Source: Methanobacterium sp. (GTDB lineage Archaea > Methanobacteriota > Methanobacteria > Methanobacteriales > Methanobacteriaceae). From it: a DNA stretch of 24,639 nucleotides. Each line of letters begins with the position of its first letter. The stretch's first letter is position 1. The notes under the pieces were generated by a model that worked only from the letters and a program-made list of their open reading frames with translations, was not told the DNA's origin and made no database searches. Location: assembly GCA_003151535.1 (NCBI GenBank), contig PLXT01000012.1, positions 2,083 through 26,721 on the forward strand, in the 5' to 3' direction. This document shows positions 14,971 through 22,348 of this stretch, piece after piece. A program made the translations under genes and the position numbers.

Positions 14971-16980
14971 ATGCAATCTTCAACATCATCTACAGAGAAA
15001 ACTAAACCTTCGGTTGCAAAATTTGAAGAGTTTTTCAGTTCTAAATATAAAGATACAGTCTTTGAGGCCCTTGAAAAATATCCTGACGAGAGATCTGTGG
15101 TTGTAAATTATTCTGAACTTGAGATGTTCGATCCAGACCTTGCAGATCTTTTAATTGAAAAACCAGAAGAAGTTATAAAAGCTTCTCAAATGGCCATAAA
15201 GAATATAGATCCGCTAGGAAAAAACGCGGAATTGAATATAAGATTTGAAAATATAAGAAATAATATTCAGCTAAGATATTTAAGAAGTAAATATATTGGA
15301 AAGTTCGTTGCAGTCGATGGAATTGTCCGTAAAACCGATGAAATCCGTCCTAGGATAATTAATGCTCTATTCGAGTGTAGAAGTTGTATGCGGCTTCAAG
15401 AAGTACCGCAAACAAGTAACATGATAAGTGAACCCGCACTTTGCCAAGAATGCGGAGGTAGATCATTCAAATTACTCCAAGAAGAATCAGAGTTCATGGA
15501 CACCCAGACAACAAAACTTCAGGAACCCCTTGAAAATCTTTCTGGTGGTGAAGAACCCAAACAAATAATGGTTGTCATGGAAGACGACCTTGTCGACACT
15601 TTAACTCCGGGGGATATAGTTAAAATTACTGGAGTCATGAAAACTGTAAGGGATGAAAAAACCAAACGTTTTAAAAATTATATCTACGGCAATTTCATAG
15701 AACCTCTTGAACATGAATTTGAAGAGCTTAAGATAAGTGAAGAAGATGAAGAAGAAATTAAAAAGCTTGCTGCAGACCCTGACGTTTACAATAAGATCAT
15801 AAACTCAACCGCACCTTCTATACAAGGTTATAGAGAAGTGAAAGAGGCAATTGCACTTCAACTTTTCGGTGGTTCACCAAAGGAACTTGAGGATAAGACC
15901 AGAATAAGAGGAGACATACACATACTAATTGTGGGAGATCCTGGTATTGGTAAATCTCAGATGCTTAAATATGTTTCGAAACTAGCTCCGCGTGGAATTT
16001 ACACCAGTGGTAAAGGTACCAGTGGTGTGGGACTTACTGCGGCAGCGGTACGTGACGAATTTGGAGGATGGTCACTAGAAGCAGGAGCCCTTGTGTTGGG
16101 AGATAGAGGTAATGTATGTATTGATGAATTGGATAAAATGCGATCAGAGGATAGATCCGCTATACATGAAGCTCTTGAACAACAGACCATATCTATTGCA
16201 AAGGCAGGCATAATGGCAACTTTAAACGCGCGTTGCTCTGTACTTGCTGCAGCAAACCCTAAATTTGGTAGATTTGATCAGTACAAATCTATTGGGGAAC
16301 AAATAGACTTACCCTCACCAATTTTATCCCGTTTTGATCTTATTTTCGTTGTAGAAGATAAACCCAACGTTGAGAAGGATACAAAGCTCGCTGCACATAT
16401 ATTAAGAATACACAAGGAAACATCCATCCCCTTCGAAATTGAACCTGAACTACTCCGGAAATATATAGCATATGCAAGACGGGAAGTCAGTCCAAAACTT
16501 ACAGATAGAGCAATTGCAGTTCTTCAGGAATTTTATGTTGGGATGAGGGGTGGTGCTGCTGAAGATGATTCACCGGTACCCATAACTGCCCGTCAGTTAG
16601 AAGCACTCATCAGACTTTCAGAGGCAAGTTCTAGGATTAGGCTTGGAACTGAAGTAACAGAGATAGATGCTCAGCGTGCAATTACCATACAAATGAAATG
16701 TATGAAACAGGTAGGTTACGATCCAGAAACGGGTAAACTTGATATTGACAAAGTTGAAGGTCGTCCAGCTAAATCAGACCGTGATAAAATCCGTATTGTT
16801 ACCGAAGTCCTAGGTGAACTAGGCGAAGAGTATGGTGGAAGAACTCCAAAAAACATACTTATAACTGAAATGTCAGAGAGATATAATATGAGTGAAGAAA
16901 AGGCTGAAGAAATATTAAGGATACTCAAGAGGAAGGGAATAATTTTCGAACCTCAACAGGGATACTTAAAAATAGTTTAG
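14971..16980 (+). CDS. mcm: Replicative DNA helicase MCM
   Basis: MCM is the hexameric 3'-5' helicase that unwinds DNA at archaeal replication forks. The 669-residue protein is the size of well-studied methanogen MCM. The N-terminal domain carries a zinc site at C136, C139, C158 and C161, and a beta-hairpin region. The AAA+ domain shows Walker A GDPGIGKS (322-329), Walker B CIDELDKM (D385, E386), sensor AAANPKFGRFD, and the arginine finger SRFD (R454). A winged-helix C-terminus spans about 590-669 (KNILITEMSERYNMSEEKAEEIL region). It is intact with no intein. It is followed by aIF2-beta in the same orientation, a neighbourhood common in methanogens. Confidence 0.97.
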   Translation: MQSSTSSTEKTKPSVAKFEEFFSSKYKDTVFEALEKYPDERSVVVNYSELEMFDPDLADLLIEKPEEVIKASQMAIKNIDPLGKNAELNIRFENIRNNIQLRYLRSKYIGKFVAVDGIVRKTDEIRPRIINALFECRSCMRLQEVPQTSNMISEPALCQECGGRSFKLLQEESEFMDTQTTKLQEPLENLSGGEEPKQIMVVMEDDLVDTLTPGDIVKITGVMKTVRDEKTKRFKNYIYGNFIEPLEHEFEELKISEEDEEEIKKLAADPDVYNKIINSTAPSIQGYREVKEAIALQLFGGSPKELEDKTRIRGDIHILIVGDPGIGKSQMLKYVSKLAPRGIYTSGKGTSGVGLTAAAVRDEFGGWSLEAGALVLGDRGNVCIDELDKMRSEDRSAIHEALEQQTISIAKAGIMATLNARCSVLAAANPKFGRFDQYKSIGEQIDLPSPILSRFDLIFVVEDKPNVEKDTKLAAHILRIHKETSIPFEIEPELLRKYIAYARREVSPKLTDRAIAVLQEFYVGMRGGAAEDDSPVPITARQLEALIRLSEASSRIRLGTEVTEIDAQRAITIQMKCMKQVGYDPETGKLDIDKVEGRPAKSDRDKIRIVTEVLGELGEEYGGRTPKNILITEMSERYNMSEEKAEEILRILKRKGIIFEPQQGYLKIV

Positions 16981-17003
16981 GAACATTAATTTGTAAGTTC
17001 CTA
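16978..17003 (+). terminator. Hairpin overlapping the mcm stop codon
   Basis: TAGGAAC (16978-16984) and GTTCCTA (16997-17003) pair over 7 bp with a 12-nt loop; the left arm begins with the mcm TAG stop. Pyrimidine-rich sequence (ACTTTCTAACTTT) follows. A terminator is likely but the T-tract is interrupted. Confidence 0.5.
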
Positions 17004-17114
17004 ACTTTCTAACTTTATTTCAATCTTTAAACTCATAATCTATCAGATATGAATGAATTTAAACTCATAGAAATAAAATATATTATACAAATTTGATTAT
17101 ACAGGAGGTATAAA

Positions 17115-17522
17115 ATGGCTGATTATAACGAATTACTTGACAGAGCAATTGAGCAGCTCCCAAAAAAGGTTGAAGAAACCACTAGGTTTAATGTACCCAA
17201 CGCATATTCTATGATCCAAGGAAACAGGACCATGATACAAAACTTCACAGAGGTAACTGACGCCCTTAACAGAGACCCCCAGCATGTTTTGAAGTTCCTT
17301 TTAAGAGAACTTGGAACAGCAGGAAACCTGGAAGGAACACGTGCCATACTCCAAGGAAAGTTCACCCATTACTTAATAAACGAAAAGATAGAAGATTATG
17401 TGAACCGTTTTATTATGTGCCACGAGTGTAACAGGCCAGATACAAAAATAATTAGGGAAGATAGGATATTCATACTTAAATGCGAAGCATGTGGTGCTAA
17501 AGCGCCTTTAAAAACACTTTAA
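17115..17522 (+). CDS. eif2b: Translation initiation factor aIF2 subunit beta
   Basis: The beta subunit of the aIF2 heterotrimer helps deliver initiator tRNA to the small subunit. The 135-residue protein has the N-terminal helix that binds aIF2-gamma and an alpha/beta domain (PQHVLKFLLRELGTAGNLEG). The C-terminal zinc ribbon has C102, C105, C123 and C126 (CHEC...CEAC). AGGAGGT lies 6-7 nt before the ATG. A TATA-like AAAATATATTATAC at about 17075-17088 suggests its own promoter with a very short leader. Confidence 0.96.
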   Translation: MADYNELLDRAIEQLPKKVEETTRFNVPNAYSMIQGNRTMIQNFTEVTDALNRDPQHVLKFLLRELGTAGNLEGTRAILQGKFTHYLINEKIEDYVNRFIMCHECNRPDTKIIREDRIFILKCEACGAKAPLKTL

Positions 17523-17532
17523 ATAATTTAAA
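17518..17532 (+). terminator. A/T palindrome and T-rich tail at the aIF2-beta stop
   Basis: TTTAAAT-A-ATTTAAA is an exact palindrome overlapping the stop codon (17520-17522) and is followed by TTTCTTCTTTTATATTTT. The stem is all A/T and thus weak; the T-rich tract alone could terminate archaeal transcription. Confidence 0.35.
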
Positions 17533-17608
17533 TTTCTTCTTTTATATTTTAATGGCTAGAACAGGTCAAATAGTACCGAAAATATTTATTTAATATTAAT
17601 GTGAAATT

Positions 17609-18658
17609 ATGTTTTGTCCAAGATGCGGTAGTGAAGATCAAGAGTTATACGAAGGCATATGTACATCATGCTTTGTAAAGGAAGCCAAGATCATAAGCAT
17701 CCCACAAGATTTAGAAGTAACTATCTGCGCACACTGCAGTTCACTTTTAAAGGGTATAAAATGGGAAGATTCTGAACTTTCAGAAGAAGAACTTGTTACA
17801 TTAGCTGTGATGGGAAATTATGAAACACCATCCTATGTTCAAGATCTTGAATTATCAGTCGAGATATTAACAATCAGAGGTTCCATCTATGAATGCATTA
17901 TCCATGCTGAAGGAAATGTTATGGGAACTAGGATTATTGAAGAACATACTACAAATGTTAAAATAAAGAAAGGTGCATGTCCAGATTGCAGTAAATATGC
18001 TTCAGGCTATTTTGAATCGGTAATTCAGATACGTGCAGATAAGAGATTTCCATCTCCTAAAGAGCTTCAAACTATAGATCAGATAATAAGAGCCAAAATA
18101 AGTTCGTTATCGGTAAAAAATAGGATGGCATATGTATCGGACGTTTCTGTGATTAAAGAAGGTGTGGATTATTATATTGGATCATATAAAGCAGCCAGAA
18201 AACTAACAACTGCAGTTAAGGACATAATGGGTGGAGTTGTCCAAGAATCGCCCCGTTTAGTTGGAAGGGACAAATCACGGGGAAAGGACTTGTACAGGAT
18301 ATGGATATCAATAAGGCTACCAGATTTCCAGAAAGACGATTTCATTGAATATGAAAAACGTAAAGGACAAGTTAAAGGCTTTGATGGTAAAAAAATAATT
18401 TTAAACGATCTAGAATCGCAAAGTGTTTGGTCTGTATTGTGGAAAGAATACAACAAGATTAAAGTTGTTGCTAGAAGTTCAGATTTAAAAACTACAAGTG
18501 TTACTTCAAAAACCCCAAAAACTATCCAAATATTAGATCCCGATACCTATCAACCAGTTGATATAAATATTAACGATGAAATATCGGATTTGGAAATTGG
18601 TGATGAAGTGAAGGTAGTTGAAATTGAAGGGATACTTTATATTCTTAACAGAAAATGA
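17609..18658 (+). CDS. NMD3-family ribosome biogenesis protein
   Basis: This 349-residue archaeal homologue of NMD3, the adaptor that binds nascent large ribosomal subunits in eukaryotes, has several zinc knuckles. C3/C6 with C18/C21, C40/C43 and C124/C127 are arranged as in NMD3 (CPRCG...CTSC, CAHC, CPDC). The middle contains the eIF5A-like and NMD3 core (IRADKRFPSPKELQTIDQII, DYYIGSYKAARKL). The C-terminus is beta-rich (DLEIGDEVKVVEIEG). Archaeal members have no export role and probably assist 50S assembly. A short GTGA precedes the ATG and a TATA-like AAAATATTTATT lies 17-31 nt upstream, so the leader is very short. An inverted repeat ATATTC (18639-18644) / GAATAT (18657-18662) crosses the stop codon. 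Confidence 0.88.
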   Translation: MFCPRCGSEDQELYEGICTSCFVKEAKIISIPQDLEVTICAHCSSLLKGIKWEDSELSEEELVTLAVMGNYETPSYVQDLELSVEILTIRGSIYECIIHAEGNVMGTRIIEEHTTNVKIKKGACPDCSKYASGYFESVIQIRADKRFPSPKELQTIDQIIRAKISSLSVKNRMAYVSDVSVIKEGVDYYIGSYKAARKLTTAVKDIMGGVVQESPRLVGRDKSRGKDLYRIWISIRLPDFQKDDFIEYEKRKGQVKGFDGKKIILNDLESQSVWSVLWKEYNKIKVVARSSDLKTTSVTSKTPKTIQILDPDTYQPVDININDEISDLEIGDEVKVVEIEGILYILNRK

Positions 18659-18731
18659 ATATCTAATAAATAATAGCAAAATAATATACTTCTATAGTCT
18701 AAATTAGATAATAATTGTACTATTCTAGAGA

Positions 18732-18741
18732 TTTATATTTT
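18732..18741 (+). promoter_or_regulatory. Putative tyrS promoter
   Basis: TTTATATTTT is a TATA-like element predicting initiation near 18762 and a leader of about 14 nt that includes GGTGA (18767-18771), 4 nt before the ATG. The remainder of 18659-18775 is AT-rich without other signals. Confidence 0.4.
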
Positions 18742-18775
18742 AAAGATTTAATTTGATTATCTATAAGGTGATAAT

Positions 18776-19738
18776 ATGGACCTTAACTTTAAGATGGAAA
18801 ACATTAAAAGAGGCACCCTTGAAGTGGTGACAGAAGAAGAACTCAAAGACAAAATTAAAAAAGACAAGCCAATTGCATATATTGGATACGAACCATCAGG
18901 AAGCGTCCATTTAGGACATGCCATAACTGTTAAAAAGATGATAGATCTTCAAAATGCGGGGTTCAAAGTAAAAATTCTACTTGCAGATTTTCATGCATAC
19001 TTGAATGGTAAGGGAAGCCTTGAAGAAATAGAAAAAATATCAAACTATAATAAGAAGTGTTTCAGAGCATTGGGGCTTTCTGAGGATACTGAATTTATTT
19101 TAGGTTCAAGCTTTCAAACACTTGAAGATTATACCCACAAAATATATGAACTAGCTCTATCAACAACTTTAACACGTGCAAAACGTAGTATGGCACAAAT
19201 AACAAGGGACAGTAAAGACCATAAAGTCGCAGAAGTAATTTATCCACTTATGCAAGTATTAGACATGATATTTCTTAATGTTGATGTGGCATTAGGTGGT
19301 ATGGAACAGCGAAAGATTCACATGCTTGCAAGAGAGAGTTTACCAAGGATGGGATATGAAGCACCTGTTTGTCTACACACACCACTTTTGCATGGTACAG
19401 ATGGATCAGATAAAATGTCTTCTAGTAAAGAGAATTACATTGCAATAGACGATGAACCAGATGTTATAAGGAAGAAGTTGCAGAAGAGTTTCTGCCCACA
19501 AGGACAGGTTGAAGGTAATCCTGTTATTGAAATTGCAGAACACTTCGTATTCACCGAAGACAAGACACTACTGATAGAACGACCCGAAAAATTTGGTGGA
19601 AATCTTGAACTCAATTACAAAGATCTGTTAGAGATCTACGCTAAAAATGAACTACACCCACTTGACCTTAAAAATTCTGTTATAAAAAGATTAATAGAAA
19701 TTTTGGAACCTGTTAGGGAGTACCTTAAATCAGATTAA
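18776..19738 (+). CDS. tyrS: Tyrosyl-tRNA synthetase (archaeal type)
   Basis: This class I aminoacyl-tRNA synthetase charges tRNA-Tyr. The 320-residue length matches the compact archaeal enzyme lacking the bacterial C-terminal domain. Signature motifs are YIGYEPSGSVHLGH (HIGH-type HLGH at 45-48) and KMSSS at 213-217. The tyrosine-pocket region YPLMQVLDMIFLNVDVALGGMEQRKIHML (in part) is also recognisable. The N-terminus aligns from memory with the M. jannaschii enzyme, supporting ATG 18776 over an internal ATG at 18794. The small gene that follows may be co-transcribed. Confidence 0.96.
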   Translation: MDLNFKMENIKRGTLEVVTEEELKDKIKKDKPIAYIGYEPSGSVHLGHAITVKKMIDLQNAGFKVKILLADFHAYLNGKGSLEEIEKISNYNKKCFRALGLSEDTEFILGSSFQTLEDYTHKIYELALSTTLTRAKRSMAQITRDSKDHKVAEVIYPLMQVLDMIFLNVDVALGGMEQRKIHMLARESLPRMGYEAPVCLHTPLLHGTDGSDKMSSSKENYIAIDDEPDVIRKKLQKSFCPQGQVEGNPVIEIAEHFVFTEDKTLLIERPEKFGGNLELNYKDLLEIYAKNELHPLDLKNSVIKRLIEILEPVREYLKSD

Positions 19739-19774
19739 AATTTATATTATATTTGAATCTTGGAGGGATATAAA

Positions 19775-20014
19775 TTGGTTGAAGAAAAAATTGAAAAATT
19801 CGAAATGAAAATTCCACCTGGAGTTACTGGAATGATAATTGCTTATGTAATGGAAAAATACAATCTTGAGGTTAAACAGACAGATCTAGGACCAGTTTTT
19901 CAGGGAGAGATAAAAAACCTTGAATATGCAAGGGATTACATTGTTAAAGCATTAAATGAAAGAATAGAGGAACTTGAAAAGAAAACCACCGGAGAAACTA
20001 AACCTCCAGAATGA
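19775..20014 (+). CDS. 79-residue protein of unknown function downstream of tyrS
   Basis: I do not recognise the family. The start is TTG 19775, preceded 7 nt upstream by GGAGGG (19762-19767). An in-frame TTG at 19760 overlaps that ribosome-binding site and is unlikely. The protein (VEEKIEKFEMKIPPGVTGMI...) reads as a compact alpha/beta domain. A segment IPPGVTGMIIAYVMEKYNL and a helix LEYARDYIVKALNERIEELEKK are followed by a short Thr/Pro tail. No cysteines, signal or membrane span. It sits 36 nt after tyrS on the same strand, so co-transcription is likely; a translation-related role is only inference. Confidence 0.75.
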   Translation: MVEEKIEKFEMKIPPGVTGMIIAYVMEKYNLEVKQTDLGPVFQGEIKNLEYARDYIVKALNERIEELEKKTTGETKPPE

Positions 20015-20041
20015 ATATTGCCTATTTATTTATTATTCACA

Positions 20042-20617
20042 TTAAATGCACATGCCCAATTTACGGGCCACAACTCTTTTTATATCATCATGAACTTTGT
20101 TTAAACCATTTTTTGCATTTACAACCATAAAATCCTGTTTATCTGCAATTTCAAGATATCTTTTTCTAATTTTTATTAAAAACTCAATATCTTCAAAGTT
20201 ATCCTTGCCTTCACACCGTGAAATTGCTGTTTCAGGGTCTATGTCCAGTAATAAAACTAAATCTGGTCTTTTTGCAAACTTATTAATTTTATTTATCCAA
20301 TCTCCATCATTTTGATACACCATACTAGAGTAAAAACATCGATCACTTATTACTATCTTACCCGCTTTCTCTGCTTCTTCAATTTCATCCATTAAAATAA
20401 TCCTATCTGCTGCAAATAGTAGTGCAAGTGTATTCTGAAAGTTATTTTTGGTCGCATTTGGATTTTGCAGCATTTCCCTAATAAGTTTACCTGCAGGAGA
20501 TTCTGTAGGTTCAAACACCATCAACACGTCAATTCCATAATCATCAAGCCACTTTACAAGTAATTCTATCTGAGTTGACTTGCCTGATCCATCAATTCCT
20601 TCCAAACATATGTACAT
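20042..20617 (-). CDS. tmk: Thymidylate kinase
   Basis: Tmk phosphorylates dTMP to dTDP in dTTP synthesis. The 191-residue protein has a P-loop GIDGSGKSTQ (8-17), an FEPTESPAGKLIRE segment that contacts dTMP, and the conserved DR motif SDRCFYSSMVYQ (D92, R93). Lid and C-terminal regions (LLLDIDPETAISR...FEDIEFLIKIRKRYLEIA) are as expected. GGAGA lies about 8 nt before the ATG. A TATA-like GCTTATAATT (around 20662-20671) precedes it. It converges with the 79-residue gene (27-nt gap). Confidence 0.93.
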   Translation of the reverse strand: MYICLEGIDGSGKSTQIELLVKWLDDYGIDVLMVFEPTESPAGKLIREMLQNPNATKNNFQNTLALLFAADRIILMDEIEEAEKAGKIVISDRCFYSSMVYQNDGDWINKINKFAKRPDLVLLLDIDPETAISRCEGKDNFEDIEFLIKIRKRYLEIADKQDFMVVNAKNGLNKVHDDIKRVVARKLGMCI

Positions 20618-20848
20618 ACAAATTATCTCCTTTAATTATACGTGAATAATAATTTTTTAATTATAAGCTGTTAAATGTTTAAATCATTTATTATATATTT
20701 AATTAAAGTTCTAACATTCCTATTGAATAAATATTCTCCATTATTGATATTATAGATTACTTATAATTTTAAAGAAATTGTTTAATTCTAAAATTGTTGA
20801 CCAATTCAATACAAATTCTCTTATATGTAAAAGAACTTCATAAAGGAC
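20618..20848. promoter_or_regulatory. Divergent promoter region of tmk and the polyprenol-kinase-like gene
   Basis: On the minus strand AGCTTATAATTAA near 20660-20672 is a candidate tmk TATA box. On the plus strand CTCTTATATGTAA (20817-20829) is a good TATA box only about 27 nt before the ATG at 20849, so the rightward mRNA may be nearly leaderless. The rest is A/T-rich. Confidence 0.4.
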
Positions 20849-21511
20849 ATGATATATAGCGATATTGTGGGATTAGTATTGGTCTATGGATATATTGTCA
20901 TTTTACTCATTATATCTGAAAAAGTGTTGAAGCAATATCCTACTTTCAGTAGAAAATTTCTGCATATCATGGTTGGAAATATCCTTTTCATATTGCCACT
21001 TTTCACGAGCCAATACATAATAACTTTCCTTGTTGCTGCCCCTTTTATATTTCTAACCTTTTTGATGAGTCCCTACTCCCCTATTAAGCTGGGGGATAGA
21101 ATATCCTCATCTGGCCACGGGTTTGGTCTTGTTTATTATGCAATATCTTGGACTGTCCTGGCTTTCTTTTTCTTTAATCAGCCATGGATAATTGGTGTGG
21201 GAATAGCAGCAATGTCCTATGGGGATGGAATGGCTGCTTTAATAGGGAAAAGGTATGGTAAAAATAAATATCAAATACTTGGCGATGAAAAAAGTTTTGA
21301 AGGTTCAATTGGAATGTTCTTAATATTGATTCTAAGTCTAACCATTGTGTTATATTATTATCACGTTCCAACTTCCAATTTCATAATCATACCCATAGTA
21401 GCACTTGTTGCAACAATATTCGAAGGAATAACACCGAGAGGGCTCGATAATATAACAGCCTGTTTCTTTGCAGTAGGCACATATCTTTTATTGATTATGA
21501 TCGGGTTATAA
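20849..21511 (+). CDS. Dolichol/polyprenol kinase-like integral membrane protein (COG0170-type)
   Basis: This 220-residue protein has about six to seven membrane spans. It carries the hallmarks of the dolichol kinase/phytol kinase (SEC59/VTE5) family: SRKFLHIMVGN (34-44), SYGDGMAALIGKRYGK (123-138), DEKSFEGSIGMF (146-157) and TPRGLDNITACF (195-206). Family members use CTP to phosphorylate polyprenols or related isoprenoid alcohols; some pipelines label them phosphatidate cytidylyltransferase-like. In an archaeon with AglB, a role in making or salvaging the lipid carrier for N-glycosylation, or in isoprenoid salvage, is plausible. AAAGGA sits only 2 nt before the ATG. The Tmk paralogue follows 65 nt downstream. 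Confidence 0.82.
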   Translation: MIYSDIVGLVLVYGYIVILLIISEKVLKQYPTFSRKFLHIMVGNILFILPLFTSQYIITFLVAAPFIFLTFLMSPYSPIKLGDRISSSGHGFGLVYYAISWTVLAFFFFNQPWIIGVGIAAMSYGDGMAALIGKRYGKNKYQILGDEKSFEGSIGMFLILILSLTIVLYYYHVPTSNFIIIPIVALVATIFEGITPRGLDNITACFFAVGTYLLLIMIGL

Positions 21512-21576
21512 AATATTAATTTACAATTCATTTTTTATAATAATTGATTCAAAAAATAAATGTAAAAGAGGTAATA

Positions 21577-22164
21577 ATGCGGTATATAATAATAGATGGA
21601 TTGGATGGATCCGGGAAGGATACCCAGGCAAATCTAATTCGGGAAAAATATCTTTTAAAAGGAGAACATGTAGTTCTACGAACTCATCCTGCGGATGACA
21701 ATAGATATGGGATAAAAGCTAAAAAAGCGCTTTTAGGAAGGGCAAAAATTAATCATATCCAAGCATCGATGTACTACGCCCTTGATGTAATTAGATCGGT
21801 ACGGTTATACAGTAAAAAAGGTGAAACTATCATAATGGTTCGTTACCTTATGGGTGTTGCCTATCTGCCATTCCCGATTGCAAAATTGTTATACACTTTT
21901 TTTTCATTTGTATTGCCAACATCAAATTATATGTTTTTTTTAGATGTTGAACCAGATGAACTGCTCAATCGTCTGTTAAAACGTAACGAACATGAAATGT
22001 TTGAAAACTTAAATGACCTTGTAAAAGTCCGGGGTAAAGCATTGGAATTAGCAAAAGACTGGCATATTATCCATACAGGTAATTCAGTTGAACACACAAA
22101 GTTTGAGATCAACAAAATTTTAGATAATTTAGACAAAGAAAATTCTAGAAAAACCACTGAATAA
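21577..22164 (+). CDS. Thymidylate kinase-like P-loop kinase, divergent paralogue
   Basis: This 195-residue protein has a Tmk-like P-loop DGLDGSGKDTQA (7-18) and the same overall layout, including FLDVEPDELLNRLLKR and FENLNDLVKVRGKALELA. The DR motif that follows the central strand is altered. Where tmk has SDRCFYSS, this protein has MVRYLMGVAYLP (R89, no preceding Asp). A markedly hydrophobic stretch follows (LPFPIAKLLYTFFSFVLP, 97-114). The start is taken as ATG 21577 with AGAGGT 4 nt upstream; a TTG at 21544 has no good site. It is downstream of the polyprenol-kinase-like gene and probably in the same transcript. The substrate is unlikely to be assumed as dTMP. Confidence 0.8.
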   Translation: MRYIIIDGLDGSGKDTQANLIREKYLLKGEHVVLRTHPADDNRYGIKAKKALLGRAKINHIQASMYYALDVIRSVRLYSKKGETIIMVRYLMGVAYLPFPIAKLLYTFFSFVLPTSNYMFFLDVEPDELLNRLLKRNEHEMFENLNDLVKVRGKALELAKDWHIIHTGNSVEHTKFEINKILDNLDKENSRKTTE

Positions 22165-22240
22165 TAATATTTTTCAAACTATAGAAAGAAAATACCATAT
22201 TGTAAAAAAAATGTATGATGTTCCAAATTTAAAGACACAT

Positions 22241-22290
22241 AATCCTTTTAATTAAGGGGATATAAATGTAATTCCCTTAATTAGAGGATT
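22241..22290. terminator. Long hairpin between convergent genes
   Basis: The arms 22241-22260 and 22272-22290 pair over about 18 positions. AATCCT/AGGATT and TAATTAAGGG/CCCTTAATTA are exact, with one small TT/G irregularity between them and a G-T plus A-T extension at the loop end. The loop is about 11 nt. Lying between a plus-strand gene ending at 22164 and a minus-strand gene ending at 22349, it is the most stable predicted structure here and a likely bidirectional terminator. T-rich sequence flanks it on the right. Confidence 0.7.
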
Positions 22291-22320
22291 ATTTTGAAAT
22301 CTATTTTTATATTTCTAAAT

Positions 22321-22342
22321 GGTTATTGAAATCATTTCAACC
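22321..22342 (-). terminator. Hairpin just after the molybdopterin-fold gene
   Basis: TTGAAA-TCA-TTTCAA with flanking GG/CC forms a compact stem starting about 7 nt beyond the minus-strand stop codon (22349-22351). It adds to the larger hairpin at 22241-22290 for ending the leftward transcript. Confidence 0.4.
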
Positions 22343-22348
22343 TTTAAT

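Noticed and set aside
14971..16980. Search for an intein in MCM
   Set aside because: Archaeal MCM genes often carry inteins, but Walker A, Walker B and sensor regions are uninterrupted and the total length is normal.
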